Assembly: GCF_011761475.1 (NCBI RefSeq)
Contig: NZ_JAASRS010000001.1
Span: forward strand, 1,612,001-1,676,000
DNA length: 64,000 bases
Direction of reading: 5' to 3'
Origin: Saccharococcus thermophilus
Lineage (GTDB): Bacteria; Bacillota; Bacilli; Bacillales; Anoxybacillaceae
Shown here: positions 56,050-64,000 of the stretch, one piece after another
Position numbering within the stretch: the stretch's first letter is position 1
Layout: each line of letters begins with the position of its first letter
The notes under the pieces: generated by a model
Told to the model about the DNA's origin: nothing
Databases searched by the model: none
What the model saw: only the letters and a program-made list of their open reading frames with translations
Program-made: the position numbers and the translations under genes

Positions 56050-57533
56050 GAGGAACCCCTCTGCTTCCGGTATCGGCGCAGCGCTTCCCTTGTTGCTTCA
56101 TAAACGACGCGGCCGAGCGCTTTGCCAATCGGGGTGATCGTTCCCGCATACGAAAAAGTGGTGCCCGTCTGCGTCGCGGCAATAGCGATGCAATCGGTCG
56201 AAGTACCCGTTGCGTGCGTGTTCGTCTCAGGATCAAGGACGTTTTCCTCATACAGCGCCTTTACCTTTGCTTCCGTCGCTGTCATCATCGCTTGCACATA
56301 GGCAGCATCGGTTAACGTCCCATCGATAAAAATCATCATATTAATGGTGCCGATTTTTTGCACGAATCGCGTCCGTTCCCACGAGCGCGCGGCATCGACG
56401 GCGTTTCCTACCCCCGCCGTCACCACCGCCCAGAGCGAAAACGCGTCTTGTTTTTCATACATGCAAACGGCATCGTGTATGTCGACTGCTGTCATCATTC
56501 CAATCGTACTGGAGACGGGAATCCCGCGTTTCTGTAAATATTGCTTCATCTCTAATTCCGCATCTTCGCAGTGATAGTCTTTGGAAACTTGCCGGTTGAC
56601 AAAATGGGCCGCCCATTGAAACCCCGAGCCAACAAGCGCGGAGGACAACACTTTGAGCGGCTTTGCGGCAGTGATGACGATGCAGTCGTCCATCGTTGCC
56701 CATGTAAGATGTTCAGGCAGGTCCCGCTCTTCGGCGGTTGGCAATCCCCGTTCTGGCAAAAAGGCGAGCAGCGGCTTGGAAACGGTTGGATGCACCTGTC
56801 TGCTGACCGGAGCATGAAACACGGAACGGAGAAGCGCCGGCTCCATCAGCTCTTCCGGCGTGCCAAGCGCGACCGCTTTCCCTTCTTTTAGCATTAAAAG
56901 CCGATCGCAAAATAAACTGGCGATATTCATATCATGAAAAATGGCAATCACGGTCAGTTTTTTCTCTTTTGACGCACGAACGAGCTGATTTAATAGATGG
57001 AGCTGCTGGGTAATATCCATATGATTCGTCGGCTCATCGAGCAGCAGCAGCTCGGGATTTTGCGCCAGCGCCCGCGCCAAATAGGCGCGCTGGCGTTCTC
57101 CCCCGCTTAAGCGTTCAATGCTTTCTTCCGCTTTTTCGGCGAGACCGACTTCATGAATCGCCGCATCAACCGCCTGCTCATCTTCTTCCGTCCACACCGG
57201 AAAAAAGCGATGCTGATGGGCGTACCGTCCGAGCTCCACCGTTTCCTTGACCGTATAGCCGAACACCGCATCGATCGTTTGCGGAAGCACCGCGGCAAAA
57301 CGCGCCCACTCTTTATGCGAAAAAGAAGCGAGCGGCCGTCCGTTCACGGTGATGCTGCCGCTTTGCACGGATAGCTCTTTGCTTAATAATCTCAACAATG
57401 TCGTTTTCCCACTGCCATTCGGCCCTAAAATTCCAAATATTTCCCCTTTTTCTACCGTAAAGGTGATATCATGAAGCACTTGTTTGCGCTGATAGCGGTA
57501 AGACACGTTGTTTACTTCGAGCACATCGATCAC
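56046..57533 (-). CDS. btuD: BtuD ATPase fused to CbiZ amidohydrolase
   Basis: Two functions in one chain of 495 residues. Residues 1 to about 255 are an ABC ATPase: Walker A GPNGSGKTTL, signature LSGGERQRAYLARAL, Walker B LLLLDEPTNHMD. Residues from about 290 on are CbiZ, which cuts the nucleotide loop from imported cobamides to salvage cobyric acid, with AVDIHDAVCMYEK, TAGVGNAVDAA and THATGTSTDCIAIA. Same arrangement as B. subtilis YvrA. Energises BtuC transport. Confidence 0.95.
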   Translation of the reverse strand: MIDVLEVNNVSYRYQRKQVLHDITFTVEKGEIFGILGPNGSGKTTLLRLLSKELSVQSGSITVNGRPLASFSHKEWARFAAVLPQTIDAVFGYTVKETVELGRYAHQHRFFPVWTEEDEQAVDAAIHEVGLAEKAEESIERLSGGERQRAYLARALAQNPELLLLDEPTNHMDITQQLHLLNQLVRASKEKKLTVIAIFHDMNIASLFCDRLLMLKEGKAVALGTPEELMEPALLRSVFHAPVSRQVHPTVSKPLLAFLPERGLPTAEERDLPEHLTWATMDDCIVITAAKPLKVLSSALVGSGFQWAAHFVNRQVSKDYHCEDAELEMKQYLQKRGIPVSSTIGMMTAVDIHDAVCMYEKQDAFSLWAVVTAGVGNAVDAARSWERTRFVQKIGTINMMIFIDGTLTDAAYVQAMMTATEAKVKALYEENVLDPETNTHATGTSTDCIAIAATQTGTTFSYAGTITPIGKALGRVVYEATREALRRYRKQRGSS

Positions 57534-58582
57534 ATCTTTCTTTTCATTCTTCGGAAAAACAATAACGCAAACAGCGGGGCGCCAATCAAAGAAGTAATGA
57601 CGCCAATCGGCAATTCGCGCGGCGAAATGATCGTGCGCGCCAGCAAATCAGTAAGGACGAGAAAGGCCCCTCCGTATAGCAAAGACAGCGGCAGCAACAA
57701 GCGGTGGTTCGGACCGCAGACAAGGCGGACCATATGGGGAACGACAAGCCCGACAAATCCAATCGTCCCAGACACCGATACGGCCGCCCCTGTCAATAAC
57801 GAGGCTCCTGTTAAAATCATGATTTTGCGGCGCATCACGTTCACCCCGACATGAAGTGCCGCCGCTTCGCCAAAGGCGAACGCATTAAGCTCGCGCGCAT
57901 TCAGAAGAAGCAAGACGACGCCGAACAAAAAAAACGGAAGGAGAAGCATCGTATATTTCCAGCCCCGCATCGCGACGCTTCCCATCAGCCAGTCAATAAT
58001 TTGCCGCAATTCTTCCCCGGTCAGCGCAATCATCAAAGAAATAAGGGCGCTGAAAAACGCGCCAAAGATAATCCCGGCCAAAATGATCGTCTCCACCGAC
58101 ATTTGTCGCTCCACTGCCCTTGTAAATAAAAGCACAAGCGCGAGCGTCGCCAGACCGAATAAAATGCTGACAATCGGCAAAGTAAACGTGCCAAAGAGCG
58201 GCAGTTGAATACCGAAAAAAATAACGATCACCGCACCGACGGAAGCGCCGGATGACACGCCGAGCGTATACGGATCGGCAAGCGCATTTTTTAACAGCCC
58301 TTGAAACGCCGCGCCCGCAACCGCTAGCGACGCGCCGACAAGAAATGCGAGCACCACACGCGGAAGGCGGATCGCCATCACGATCTGCACGAGATCATCG
58401 GGAACATCGCCGGGCAGCGGCAACCCAAACCAGGCCGAAAAAAGGATCTTGATAATAGTAGAAAAGGGAATCGATAACGAACCTATCGATATCCCTAATA
58501 AAAGCGAGACCGCCGCAATCGTTACAGCAATGATATACATCGATGCATTACTTAAAGATTTTCGGGTAAATGACTTTTGCAA
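57530..58582 (-). CDS. btuC: Vitamin B12 ABC transporter permease BtuC
   Basis: Ten-helix permease of the iron-chelate/B12 type. The 350 residues have RLPRVVLAFLVGASLAVAGAAFQGLLKNALADPYTLG, the family hallmark, and TGAAVSVSGTIGFVGLVVPHMVR for coupling to the ATPase. TTG start at 58582 is only three bases past AGAGG; an ATG at 58540 is an alternative. Overlaps btuF. Confidence 0.94.
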   Translation of the reverse strand: MQKSFTRKSLSNASMYIIAVTIAAVSLLLGISIGSLSIPFSTIIKILFSAWFGLPLPGDVPDDLVQIVMAIRLPRVVLAFLVGASLAVAGAAFQGLLKNALADPYTLGVSSGASVGAVIVIFFGIQLPLFGTFTLPIVSILFGLATLALVLLFTRAVERQMSVETIILAGIIFGAFFSALISLMIALTGEELRQIIDWLMGSVAMRGWKYTMLLLPFFLFGVVLLLLNARELNAFAFGEAAALHVGVNVMRRKIMILTGASLLTGAAVSVSGTIGFVGLVVPHMVRLVCGPNHRLLLPLSLLYGGAFLVLTDLLARTIISPRELPIGVITSLIGAPLFALLFFRRMKRKM

Positions 58583-59510
58583 GTTCCTCTACTCCTTCAA
58601 CGAGACGCGGGCCCGGACGGCTGACTAAATCGGTATTGACATCATATACCCGCTTGTTTTTTACCGCTGGAACATCTTTCCACGCTGCGCGCCCTAACAC
58701 CTGTTTCGCTCCGCCGTAGGTAGTAATAATCACATCCGGCTTGTATGCCACCGCTTTTTCCTCCGTCACCATCGGCCATCCTTCCAGGCCGCCGGCGACG
58801 TTTTTCGCCGAAATGGTCTGAAGCATCTCATCCATAAACGTTCCTTTTCCGGCCGTATAAATTTGCGGCGGAGGCGATACTTCCACCCATACTTTCACTT
58901 GTTCTTCCGGCTTAATTTGTTTAGCCTTCTCTTTTATTTCTTCGAGTTTCGTTTTCATATTGTTGATAATTTCTTGCGCTTTATCGGCGGTTCCGGTTGC
59001 CTTACCAACCAATTCGATCGAATGGTATACATCAGCAAACGATTTCGCGTCATTGACCACAAGCACCGTAATGCCCGCATCTTTTAATTGCTGAATTCCA
59101 TCTTTCGAGCTATGTACGCTAGACGCATGGGCAAGTACTAAATCCGGCTTCAACGAAATAACTTTTTCTACATTAAACTCCATGCCGCCGATTTTTGCTT
59201 TCTTTTTCACATCCTCCGGATAGTTGTCAAAATCGCTGACGCCAACGATTTTGTCGCCTAATCCTAACGCATAGGCAATTTCCGTGTTGCTTGGGATTAA
59301 GGAAACGATTTTTTGCGGTCTGGACTTAATCGTCACTTCTTCCCCTAATCCATCTTTCACCGTTACCGGAAACGCGGCTTGCGTTTGTTCCGTTTTTGTT
59401 GCTTCTTTTTTCGCAGGCGCTTTGCTTTCGTTTGCCCCATTGCATCCGAACAATAGGCCGAATGTGAGGACGACGACAAGCAGCGCGATGTACTGTTTCC
59501 ACTTTCTCAT
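58548..59510 (-). CDS. btuF: Vitamin B12-binding lipoprotein BtuF
   Basis: Extracellular substrate-binding protein tethered by lipid. The 320 residues start with a signal peptide and lipobox LLFGC (cysteine 23), then a charged linker and the periplasmic-binding fold with IVSLIPSNTEIAYALGLGDKIVGV and YGGAKQVLGRAAWKDVPAVKN. First gene of the operon, just after the riboswitch terminator. Confidence 0.95.
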   Translation of the reverse strand: MRKWKQYIALLVVVLTFGLLFGCNGANESKAPAKKEATKTEQTQAAFPVTVKDGLGEEVTIKSRPQKIVSLIPSNTEIAYALGLGDKIVGVSDFDNYPEDVKKKAKIGGMEFNVEKVISLKPDLVLAHASSVHSSKDGIQQLKDAGITVLVVNDAKSFADVYHSIELVGKATGTADKAQEIINNMKTKLEEIKEKAKQIKPEEQVKVWVEVSPPPQIYTAGKGTFMDEMLQTISAKNVAGGLEGWPMVTEEKAVAYKPDVIITTYGGAKQVLGRAAWKDVPAVKNKRVYDVNTDLVSRPGPRLVEGVEELAKVIYPKIFK

Positions 59511-59537
59511 TGCTGTTCCCCCTTTTTACAATAGAAA

Positions 59538-59567
59538 TAAAAAAACTCATTCCAAATTGGAATGAGT
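59538..59567 (-). terminator. Riboswitch-controlled terminator before btuF
   Basis: ACTCATTCC and GGAATGAGT form a 9-bp stem with a 5-base loop and seven T residues on the minus strand, between the riboswitch aptamer and btuF. Confidence 0.9.
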
Positions 59568-59649
59568 AAGAAACGGCAATATGTATGCACAAAGGCAGCC
59601 ACCGTTGCCGCTTCCTACTCTCACCCCCCGAAGATTAGGAAACGCACAA

Positions 59650-59837
59650 GCAGGCAAGGCAGGTCTACTGACTCATGCTTCATCCTACTCTGAACCTTCC
59701 CATACGGCAAACGGCGCTTGCCATCGTACCGTACAGTGGCGATTTCATTTCGTCCGCATTTACAGTTGCGGGGACAGTTCTGGACTTTCACCAGATTCCC
59801 TATTAAGCCGTGCGGAGCGAATCGCTCCATTGGCACC
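59650..59837 (-). promoter_or_regulatory. Adenosylcobalamin riboswitch
   Basis: Minus-strand landmarks in order: GGTGCC opening (near 59837), GAAAGTCCAG, the conserved CCCCGCAACTGTA block, GGAAGG, and the B12 box GTCAGTAGACCTGCC (59672-59658). This is a complete cobalamin aptamer. With the downstream terminator it should switch off all twelve genes when B12 is plentiful. Confidence 0.95.
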
Positions 59838-59879
59838 TTGCTGCGAATGTATGAAATTGTCGAACAATTGACAGTTATA

Positions 59880-59908
59880 ATATTAAAGGATTAGAAAAAC
59901 TTTGGCAA
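59880..59908 (-). promoter_or_regulatory. Sigma-A promoter of the cobalamin operon
   Basis: TTGCCA (59908-59903) and TAATAT (59885-59880), 17-base spacer, about 40 bases before the riboswitch. Confidence 0.68.
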
Positions 59909-59943
59909 TAAAAAAATGAAAGTTTCATTGATTTTAAGGTATA

Positions 59944-59966
59944 TAAAAATCCCCCGATAGCGGGAG
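59944..59966 (-). terminator. Terminator of yvbH
   Basis: CTCCCG and CGGGGG (one G-T pair) close a 4-base loop and are followed by ATTTTTATA on the minus strand. Confidence 0.75.
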
Positions 59967-59979
59967 ACAAAGGAACAGC

Positions 59980-60594
59980 TCAATTGTTAATATAGCGTTC
60001 AAACACAAAGCCGAAGTCTTTTACCGTATATTTTGTTTTCGCGTCAACAAGCCATTGAAACGCGAGTTCGTTCACCGCCTTGAAATCGGCAAAGAAATTA
60101 TTGGTGTCACTTTTCACGCGCCCGAATACGTTCGCGGTCAATTCCAAACTTTTATGCGCGTACTCCAGCTTCGTTTCGTTTTCATGGCAAAGCTCGGCGA
60201 TGGCGAGCAGCGATTTATATAAATCTTTCAGCTCTTCTAAATGCTTTTTATGGACGTCAATCGAATAGTCATGGGCGCCGATTTTAAACTTAATCTCCAC
60301 GTCTAAATCGACCGTGCCCGCTGTCTCGAGCGACACGTCGGAAATCGGATGTTTGTAATAATCATAGCGGCGCAATACGCGCTTTTTGCTGGTCGCGCTC
60401 GTGCCATCCAAATGAATCAGCGCTTTATTGGTAAAGCAATACTCATCCGACTTCGATTTAATTAAGAAATAAATCTTTTCCCCATCTTCATGCATTACGT
60501 AATCATCGGCATCAGCTTTATCGTAGTTTTCCGGCTTAATGACCGAGCCGATATCGCTTAATCCAAGCACATCGGCGGCGACTTTTCCGAACAT
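59980..60594 (-). CDS. yvbH: Bacterial PH-domain protein, YvbH-like
   Basis: A 204-residue protein: N-terminal bacterial PH domain (about 1-120, with IKPENYDKADADDYVMHEDGEKIYFLIK-type segment and VLRRYDYYKHPISDV) and a helical C-terminal extension that forms oligomers in the family. Matches the length of B. subtilis YvbH. Role unknown. The ATG at 60594 follows AGGAG by seven bases. Confidence 0.88.
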   Translation of the reverse strand: MFGKVAADVLGLSDIGSVIKPENYDKADADDYVMHEDGEKIYFLIKSKSDEYCFTNKALIHLDGTSATSKKRVLRRYDYYKHPISDVSLETAGTVDLDVEIKFKIGAHDYSIDVHKKHLEELKDLYKSLLAIAELCHENETKLEYAHKSLELTANVFGRVKSDTNNFFADFKAVNELAFQWLVDAKTKYTVKDFGFVFERYINN

Positions 60595-60607
60595 CGCATA
60601 ACTCCTC

Positions 60608-60790
60608 TCATTTTTCATGATTATTTTTTTGCGAGAAACAAACCTCGCAAATGATTGTCCCTTCTTGCCTAAGGAAAGCCTGTATTTCTACCATTCCTCT
60701 GTACGACGGGTACCTCATGCGCACATAGATCGGCTCATTTTTTTCAATCGGCTTCCCGCAGACGGAACAAGTTGGGGGCCGGGAAAACAT
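60608..60790 (-). CDS. Small zinc-ribbon protein
   Basis: A 60-residue protein with two CxxC pairs (CSVCGK near residue 8, CEVCF near residue 48) likely to bind zinc. Similar small proteins in Bacillaceae are often labelled, without support, as iron-hydroxamate transporter. Lies 13 bases upstream of yvbH, so likely cotranscribed. Function unknown. Confidence 0.72.
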   Translation of the reverse strand: MFSRPPTCSVCGKPIEKNEPIYVRMRYPSYRGMVEIQAFLRQEGTIICEVCFSQKNNHEK

Positions 60791-60880
60791 ATGATTTTCT
60801 CCTTTCTATCTCCTTTCTATAAAGATATACGTAACCAAGGAATGACAAGTTTCATTTATGGCATAAAAATGTCGCTCATT

Positions 60881-60988
60881 TTATCGCAGCGGCGATCTCG
60901 CCATGCGAATCCGTTTTGCCTCCTGTAATGATTCTTGTGTCGCCATTCTTCCTTTTGACAGCGAAGTGAAGTCTAGCAACCGTTTCAT
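60881..60988 (-). CDS. Possible small basic protein, 35 residues
   Basis: ATG at 60988 follows AAGGGGGG by about nine bases. The product is basic (MKRLLDFTS start, ending ARSPLR) with no membrane segment. No family recognised; it lies between the nagE terminator and the zinc-ribbon gene. Confidence 0.45.
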   Translation of the reverse strand: MKRLLDFTSLSKGRMATQESLQEAKRIRMARSPLR

Positions 60989-61022
60989 TAGTGAATTCCC
61001 CCCTTGATCTACCATATATATA

Positions 61023-61067
61023 GAATAAAAGTTCCAGCTCTTCTCTGCGAACGAAAAGAGCTGGAAC
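61023..61067 (-). terminator. Terminator of the nag operon
   Basis: GTTCCAGCTCTT and its complement form a 12-bp stem followed by TTTTATTC, 14 bases after the nagE stop. Confidence 0.88.
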
Positions 61068-61080
61068 ACTTTTCTCTTGG

Positions 61081-62445
61081 TTATAGCTTTCTCAGCTCGT
61101 TGGCGACAAACTCGACATCCGTGCCGACAACGACCTGCACATCCGTTTGATTGAGGCGGATGACTCCTTTTGCCCCTAAACGTTTCAGCTCCTCCTCATT
61201 GACTTTGGATATGTCATTCACTTTTAAACGCAGGCGGGTCACACAGTTGTCGATCTGGATGAGGTTATCTTTACCTCCCAGCGCTTCCATATACTTCACC
61301 GCAACATCATTATAGCTGCCGCCTGTTTTCGCTGCGCCGCTTTCCGTAAACTCTCCTGCGATTTCTTCACGGCCCGGCGTTTTTAAATCTAATTTGACAA
61401 TCAAGAAATAGAACACAACGAAATAAATGATGGCATAAATAATTCCTTGCACGATTAATAGATACGGTTTTTTCGCAATTCCATAGTTTAAGAAAAAGTC
61501 AATCGCACCGGCCGAAAACGTAAACCCGTGGTGGACGCCGAGCGCTGTTGCGATCGCCAACGAAAGGCCCGTTAATACAGCGTGAACGACATAAAGCAAT
61601 GGCGATAAAAACATAAACAAAAACTCAATCGGTTCGGTAATTCCCGTTAAAAACGAGGTCAGCGCCACGCCAAGAAGCGCCCCTGCCACTTCTTTCCGCC
61701 GCTCTTTTTTCGCAGCCGCAATCATCGCAATAGCCGCGGCTGGAAGGCCAAACATCATAATCGGGAAAAATCCCGCCATGAAAATGCCGGCATTCGGGTC
61801 CCCGGCAAAAAAGCGGCTTAAGTCCCCTGTTTTGCCGTTATACTCGCCAAAAACAAACCAGACAAAGTTGTTCAGTACATGGTGCAACCCAAGCGGAATT
61901 AACAAGCGGTTTAACAAACCAAAAATACCAGCTCCAATCGCCCCGGCACCGACAATCCATTTGCCGATTGCGTTAATCATATCTTGGATCGGCGGCCATA
62001 CATATCCAAAGATAAGTGCCAATATAAGCATGACAAACGAGGTCACAATCGGGACAAACCGTCTGCCTCCGAAAAATCCAAGCCAATCCGGCAGTTTGAT
62101 ATTATGATAGCGGTTATACAGCAACCCAGCAATGACACCCGAAATGATTCCGCCTAGCACGGACATATTAATATGTTTATCAATGGCAGTGGCCCCTTGG
62201 GTTAACACATAGTAGCCAATCGCCCCGGCCAGCGCCGCCGCGCCGTTTCCATCTTTCGCGAACCCGACGGCAACCCCAATCGCAAAAATGAGAGGCAAGT
62301 TCGCAAAAACAGCATTCCCCGTCGCGGCGATAAATGGAATATTGAATAAATCTGGCTGTCCTAAACGAAGCAATAACCCCGCTGCCGGCAGGACGGCAAT
62401 CGGCAACATTAACGCTTTTCCGAGCCTCTGTAAAAATCCTAACAT
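61081..62445 (-). CDS. nagE: N-acetylglucosamine-specific PTS permease EIICB
   Basis: Imports and phosphorylates N-acetylglucosamine. The 454 residues are an EIIC membrane domain (about 1-365; GLHHVLNNFVWF and GITEPIEFLFMF are substrate-site motifs) and an EIIB domain with the phosphocysteine in DNCVTRLRL. No EIIA domain, so it must borrow one (as B. subtilis NagP does). Follows nagR by 18 bases. Confidence 0.93.
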   Translation of the reverse strand: MLGFLQRLGKALMLPIAVLPAAGLLLRLGQPDLFNIPFIAATGNAVFANLPLIFAIGVAVGFAKDGNGAAALAGAIGYYVLTQGATAIDKHINMSVLGGIISGVIAGLLYNRYHNIKLPDWLGFFGGRRFVPIVTSFVMLILALIFGYVWPPIQDMINAIGKWIVGAGAIGAGIFGLLNRLLIPLGLHHVLNNFVWFVFGEYNGKTGDLSRFFAGDPNAGIFMAGFFPIMMFGLPAAAIAMIAAAKKERRKEVAGALLGVALTSFLTGITEPIEFLFMFLSPLLYVVHAVLTGLSLAIATALGVHHGFTFSAGAIDFFLNYGIAKKPYLLIVQGIIYAIIYFVVFYFLIVKLDLKTPGREEIAGEFTESGAAKTGGSYNDVAVKYMEALGGKDNLIQIDNCVTRLRLKVNDISKVNEEELKRLGAKGVIRLNQTDVQVVVGTDVEFVANELRKL

Positions 62446-62463
62446 TAAAATTCCCCCTCTTTA

Positions 62464-63192
62464 TTATTTGGAGCGTTCCATCTCAATCGTGAATTTGTAG
62501 CGGTCACCACGGTAAACCGATTTGACGATTTCTAACGGTCGGCCGTCATTTAAATAACTGCGCCGCTGCATCACTAGCACCGGAGCGCCTTCTTTGATTT
62601 GCAGCAGCTCGGACTCCATTTTGCGGGCGACGGACGCTTCGATGACTTGAATGCCGGACTGAATCGACAATCCTAATTCATTTTCAATAAATTCATAAAC
62701 AGAACCGCTTACCACTTCGCGGGTTAAATCAGGAACAAGCGCGCATGGAATGTATAATGTTTCGAGCGCCATCGGCAGCCCATCGGCAAGGCGGACGCGG
62801 CGAATTTCATAAAGATCCGCCCCTTTGCGGACGTCGAGCAGCTGCGCTAGCGACGGGCTGGCAGGAACGATATGGAAATCTAGCAAGGTTGTTCCCGGTT
62901 CCATGCCGCGCACGCGCATATCTTCGGAAAAGCTCGTCAATCCTTTCAGCGGCTGTTCGATTTTCATCGCGGCGACGAACGTGCCTTTGCCCCGCTTTCT
63001 GACTAAATATCCGTCATTGACTAAGTTATTGATTGCCTGGCGAACGGTCATGCGGCTGATATCGTACGTTTCCGCCAGCTCGCGCTCGGATGGAATCATT
63101 TCTCCCGGCTTGAGCTGTCCTTTTTCGATCATTTCTTTAATTCCTTGTTCCAGCTGGTAGTAGATCGGGAGCGGCGAGTTTTTGTTAATCAT
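62464..63192 (-). CDS. nagR: GntR-family regulator of amino-sugar use (NagR/YvoA)
   Basis: Repressor of N-acetylglucosamine genes. The 242 residues have an N-terminal winged helix (SERELAETYDISRMTVRQAINNLVNDGYLVRKRGKGTFV) and a C-terminal UTRA effector domain that binds glucosamine phosphates. Its ATG overlaps the nagB stop by four bases. No clear operator palindrome was recognised in the short sequence around it. Confidence 0.94.
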   Translation of the reverse strand: MINKNSPLPIYYQLEQGIKEMIEKGQLKPGEMIPSERELAETYDISRMTVRQAINNLVNDGYLVRKRGKGTFVAAMKIEQPLKGLTSFSEDMRVRGMEPGTTLLDFHIVPASPSLAQLLDVRKGADLYEIRRVRLADGLPMALETLYIPCALVPDLTREVVSGSVYEFIENELGLSIQSGIQVIEASVARKMESELLQIKEGAPVLVMQRRSYLNDGRPLEIVKSVYRGDRYKFTIEMERSK

Positions 63193-63944
63193 CGCGCATA
63201 CACCTTTCGTCGTTCATTGGCAACAAGCGACAATGCCTCCTCATCGGCGATGACGGTTACGTTTGGATGGGTATGAAGCACCGATGCCGGCACATCTGCA
63301 GTCACAGTTCCTTCGAACAACTTCACCATAATTGGCGCCTTCGCCGTTCCCGACGCTAATAGCACTATATGGCGGCTTTTCATAATCGTCGCGATTCCCA
63401 TTGTGATCGCCTGGCGCGGTACATCCTCTAAAGATGGGAAAAAGCGGGCGTTCGCTTGCCGTGTCGAAGGAGCCAACTCAACGACATGCGTCGGGGCCGA
63501 AAATGATGTCCCTGGCTCGTTAAAACCGATATGCCCGTTTCTTCCAATCCCTAAAATCTGTAAGTCAATTCCTCCTAGGTTTTCAATTAGCTGTTCATAA
63601 CGCTTGCATTCCGCTTCCACATCATCGCTCGCTCCATTTGGAATATACGTTTGCGAAAGCGGAATGTCAATATGGAAAAATAAATGTTGATTCATATAGT
63701 AACGATAGCTGTTCGGGTGATCGAGCGACAAACCAATATATTCGTCTAAATTGACCGTCCGAACGTTTCGGTACGATGTTCCGTTTTGTTGATGGTCTTG
63801 GACTAATTGTTGATAGGTGCCGAGCATTGTCGACCCCGTAGCAAGGCCAAGAACGGAATCAGGTTTTTTCTTTACTTGGGAAATAATGATGTCAGCCGCT
63901 TTTTGGCTCATCTCTTCATAGTTTGCCACTTCGATTAATTTCAT
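63189..63944 (-). CDS. nagB: Glucosamine-6-phosphate deaminase
   Basis: Converts glucosamine 6-phosphate to fructose 6-phosphate and ammonia. The 251 residues show GLATGSTMLGTY (phosphate site), NLDEYIGL, and GIGRNGHIGFNEPG with the catalytic histidine. The ATG at 63944 follows AAAGGGGG. Confidence 0.96.
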   Translation of the reverse strand: MKLIEVANYEEMSQKAADIIISQVKKKPDSVLGLATGSTMLGTYQQLVQDHQQNGTSYRNVRTVNLDEYIGLSLDHPNSYRYYMNQHLFFHIDIPLSQTYIPNGASDDVEAECKRYEQLIENLGGIDLQILGIGRNGHIGFNEPGTSFSAPTHVVELAPSTRQANARFFPSLEDVPRQAITMGIATIMKSRHIVLLASGTAKAPIMVKLFEGTVTADVPASVLHTHPNVTVIADEEALSLVANERRKVYAR

Positions 63945-63960
63945 CGTCCGACCCCCTTTT

Positions 63961-64000
63961 TTATTTTGCATAGGCAAGTTGACCACGGCATATCGTCATC
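63961..64000 (-). CDS. nagA: N-acetylglucosamine-6-phosphate deacetylase, C-terminal end only
   Basis: The last 13 codons of a frame ending MTICRGQLAYAK and a TAA at 63963-63961, just upstream of nagB. The pattern fits the tail of NagA (often ending V-x-TIxRGxxAY), which precedes nagB in this operon. Very little sequence, so the call rests mostly on position. Confidence 0.6.
   Translation of the reverse strand, partial: MTICRGQLAYAK

Overview
The window reads as chromosomal DNA from a thermophilic, endospore-forming member of the Bacillaceae, most likely Parageobacillus or Geobacillus. This is inferred from three things. The gene order follows the Bacillus subtilis trp-to-serA segment almost gene for gene. 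The TRAP protein closely resembles the Geobacillus stearothermophilus form. The cobalamin genes include CblT/CblS, described in Geobacillus and Listeria. The moderate GC content favours Parageobacillus over the GC-rich Geobacillus species. No rRNA, tRNA, CRISPR array or prophage was seen.

Layout. 1-10386 (minus strand) is the hbs-folE(mtrA)-mtrB-hepS-menG-hepT-ndk-cheR-aroF-aroB-aroH-trpE-trpD block. It carries a TRAP-controlled trp leader (11 triplets, antiterminator, terminator), and the TRAP gene itself lies 7 kb upstream. 10441-18740 holds spoIVA, yphF, yphE, gpsA, der, a yphA gene split by a complete insertion sequence, ypzI, and two clusters of a modular interspersed repeat. 18787-22961 is a gerA-type germinant-receptor operon whose C subunit is frameshifted. 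23252-32901 is fni-ypfD-plsC-cmk, a TnpB-like gene without a transposase partner, then ypfB-ypfA-ypeB-sleB-prsW. 33011-44515 contains ansA, ypdA, gudB and the ypb cluster (ypbH/mecB, ypbG, ypbF, ypbE, ypbD, recS, ypbB, fer), with a cotJABC spore-coat operon set into it. 44754-49830 has ppa, serA, a PHP phosphatase and sigX-rsiX, here fused into one frame by a G6 tract. 49955-59837 is a twelve-gene cobalamin uptake and salvage operon under a B12 riboswitch. 59980-64000 ends with a PH-domain protein and the nagABR-nagE amino-sugar genes.

How the genes work together. aroF/aroB/aroH feed chorismate to the trp genes, and TRAP bound to tryptophan shuts the leader. hepS/hepT and menG make menaquinone; folE starts folate synthesis. 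spoIVA, yphA, ger, sleB/ypeB and cotJ serve spore building and germination. The B12 operon imports corrinoids (BtuFCD), remodels them (CbiZ), adenosylates them (PduO type), salvages alpha-ribazole (CblT/CblS) and completes the nucleotide loop (CbiB, CobD, CobU, CobS, CobC); no corrin-ring synthesis genes are present here. Most start sites were moved inward from the longest open frame to match a Shine-Dalgarno sequence and the known N-terminus of the family.
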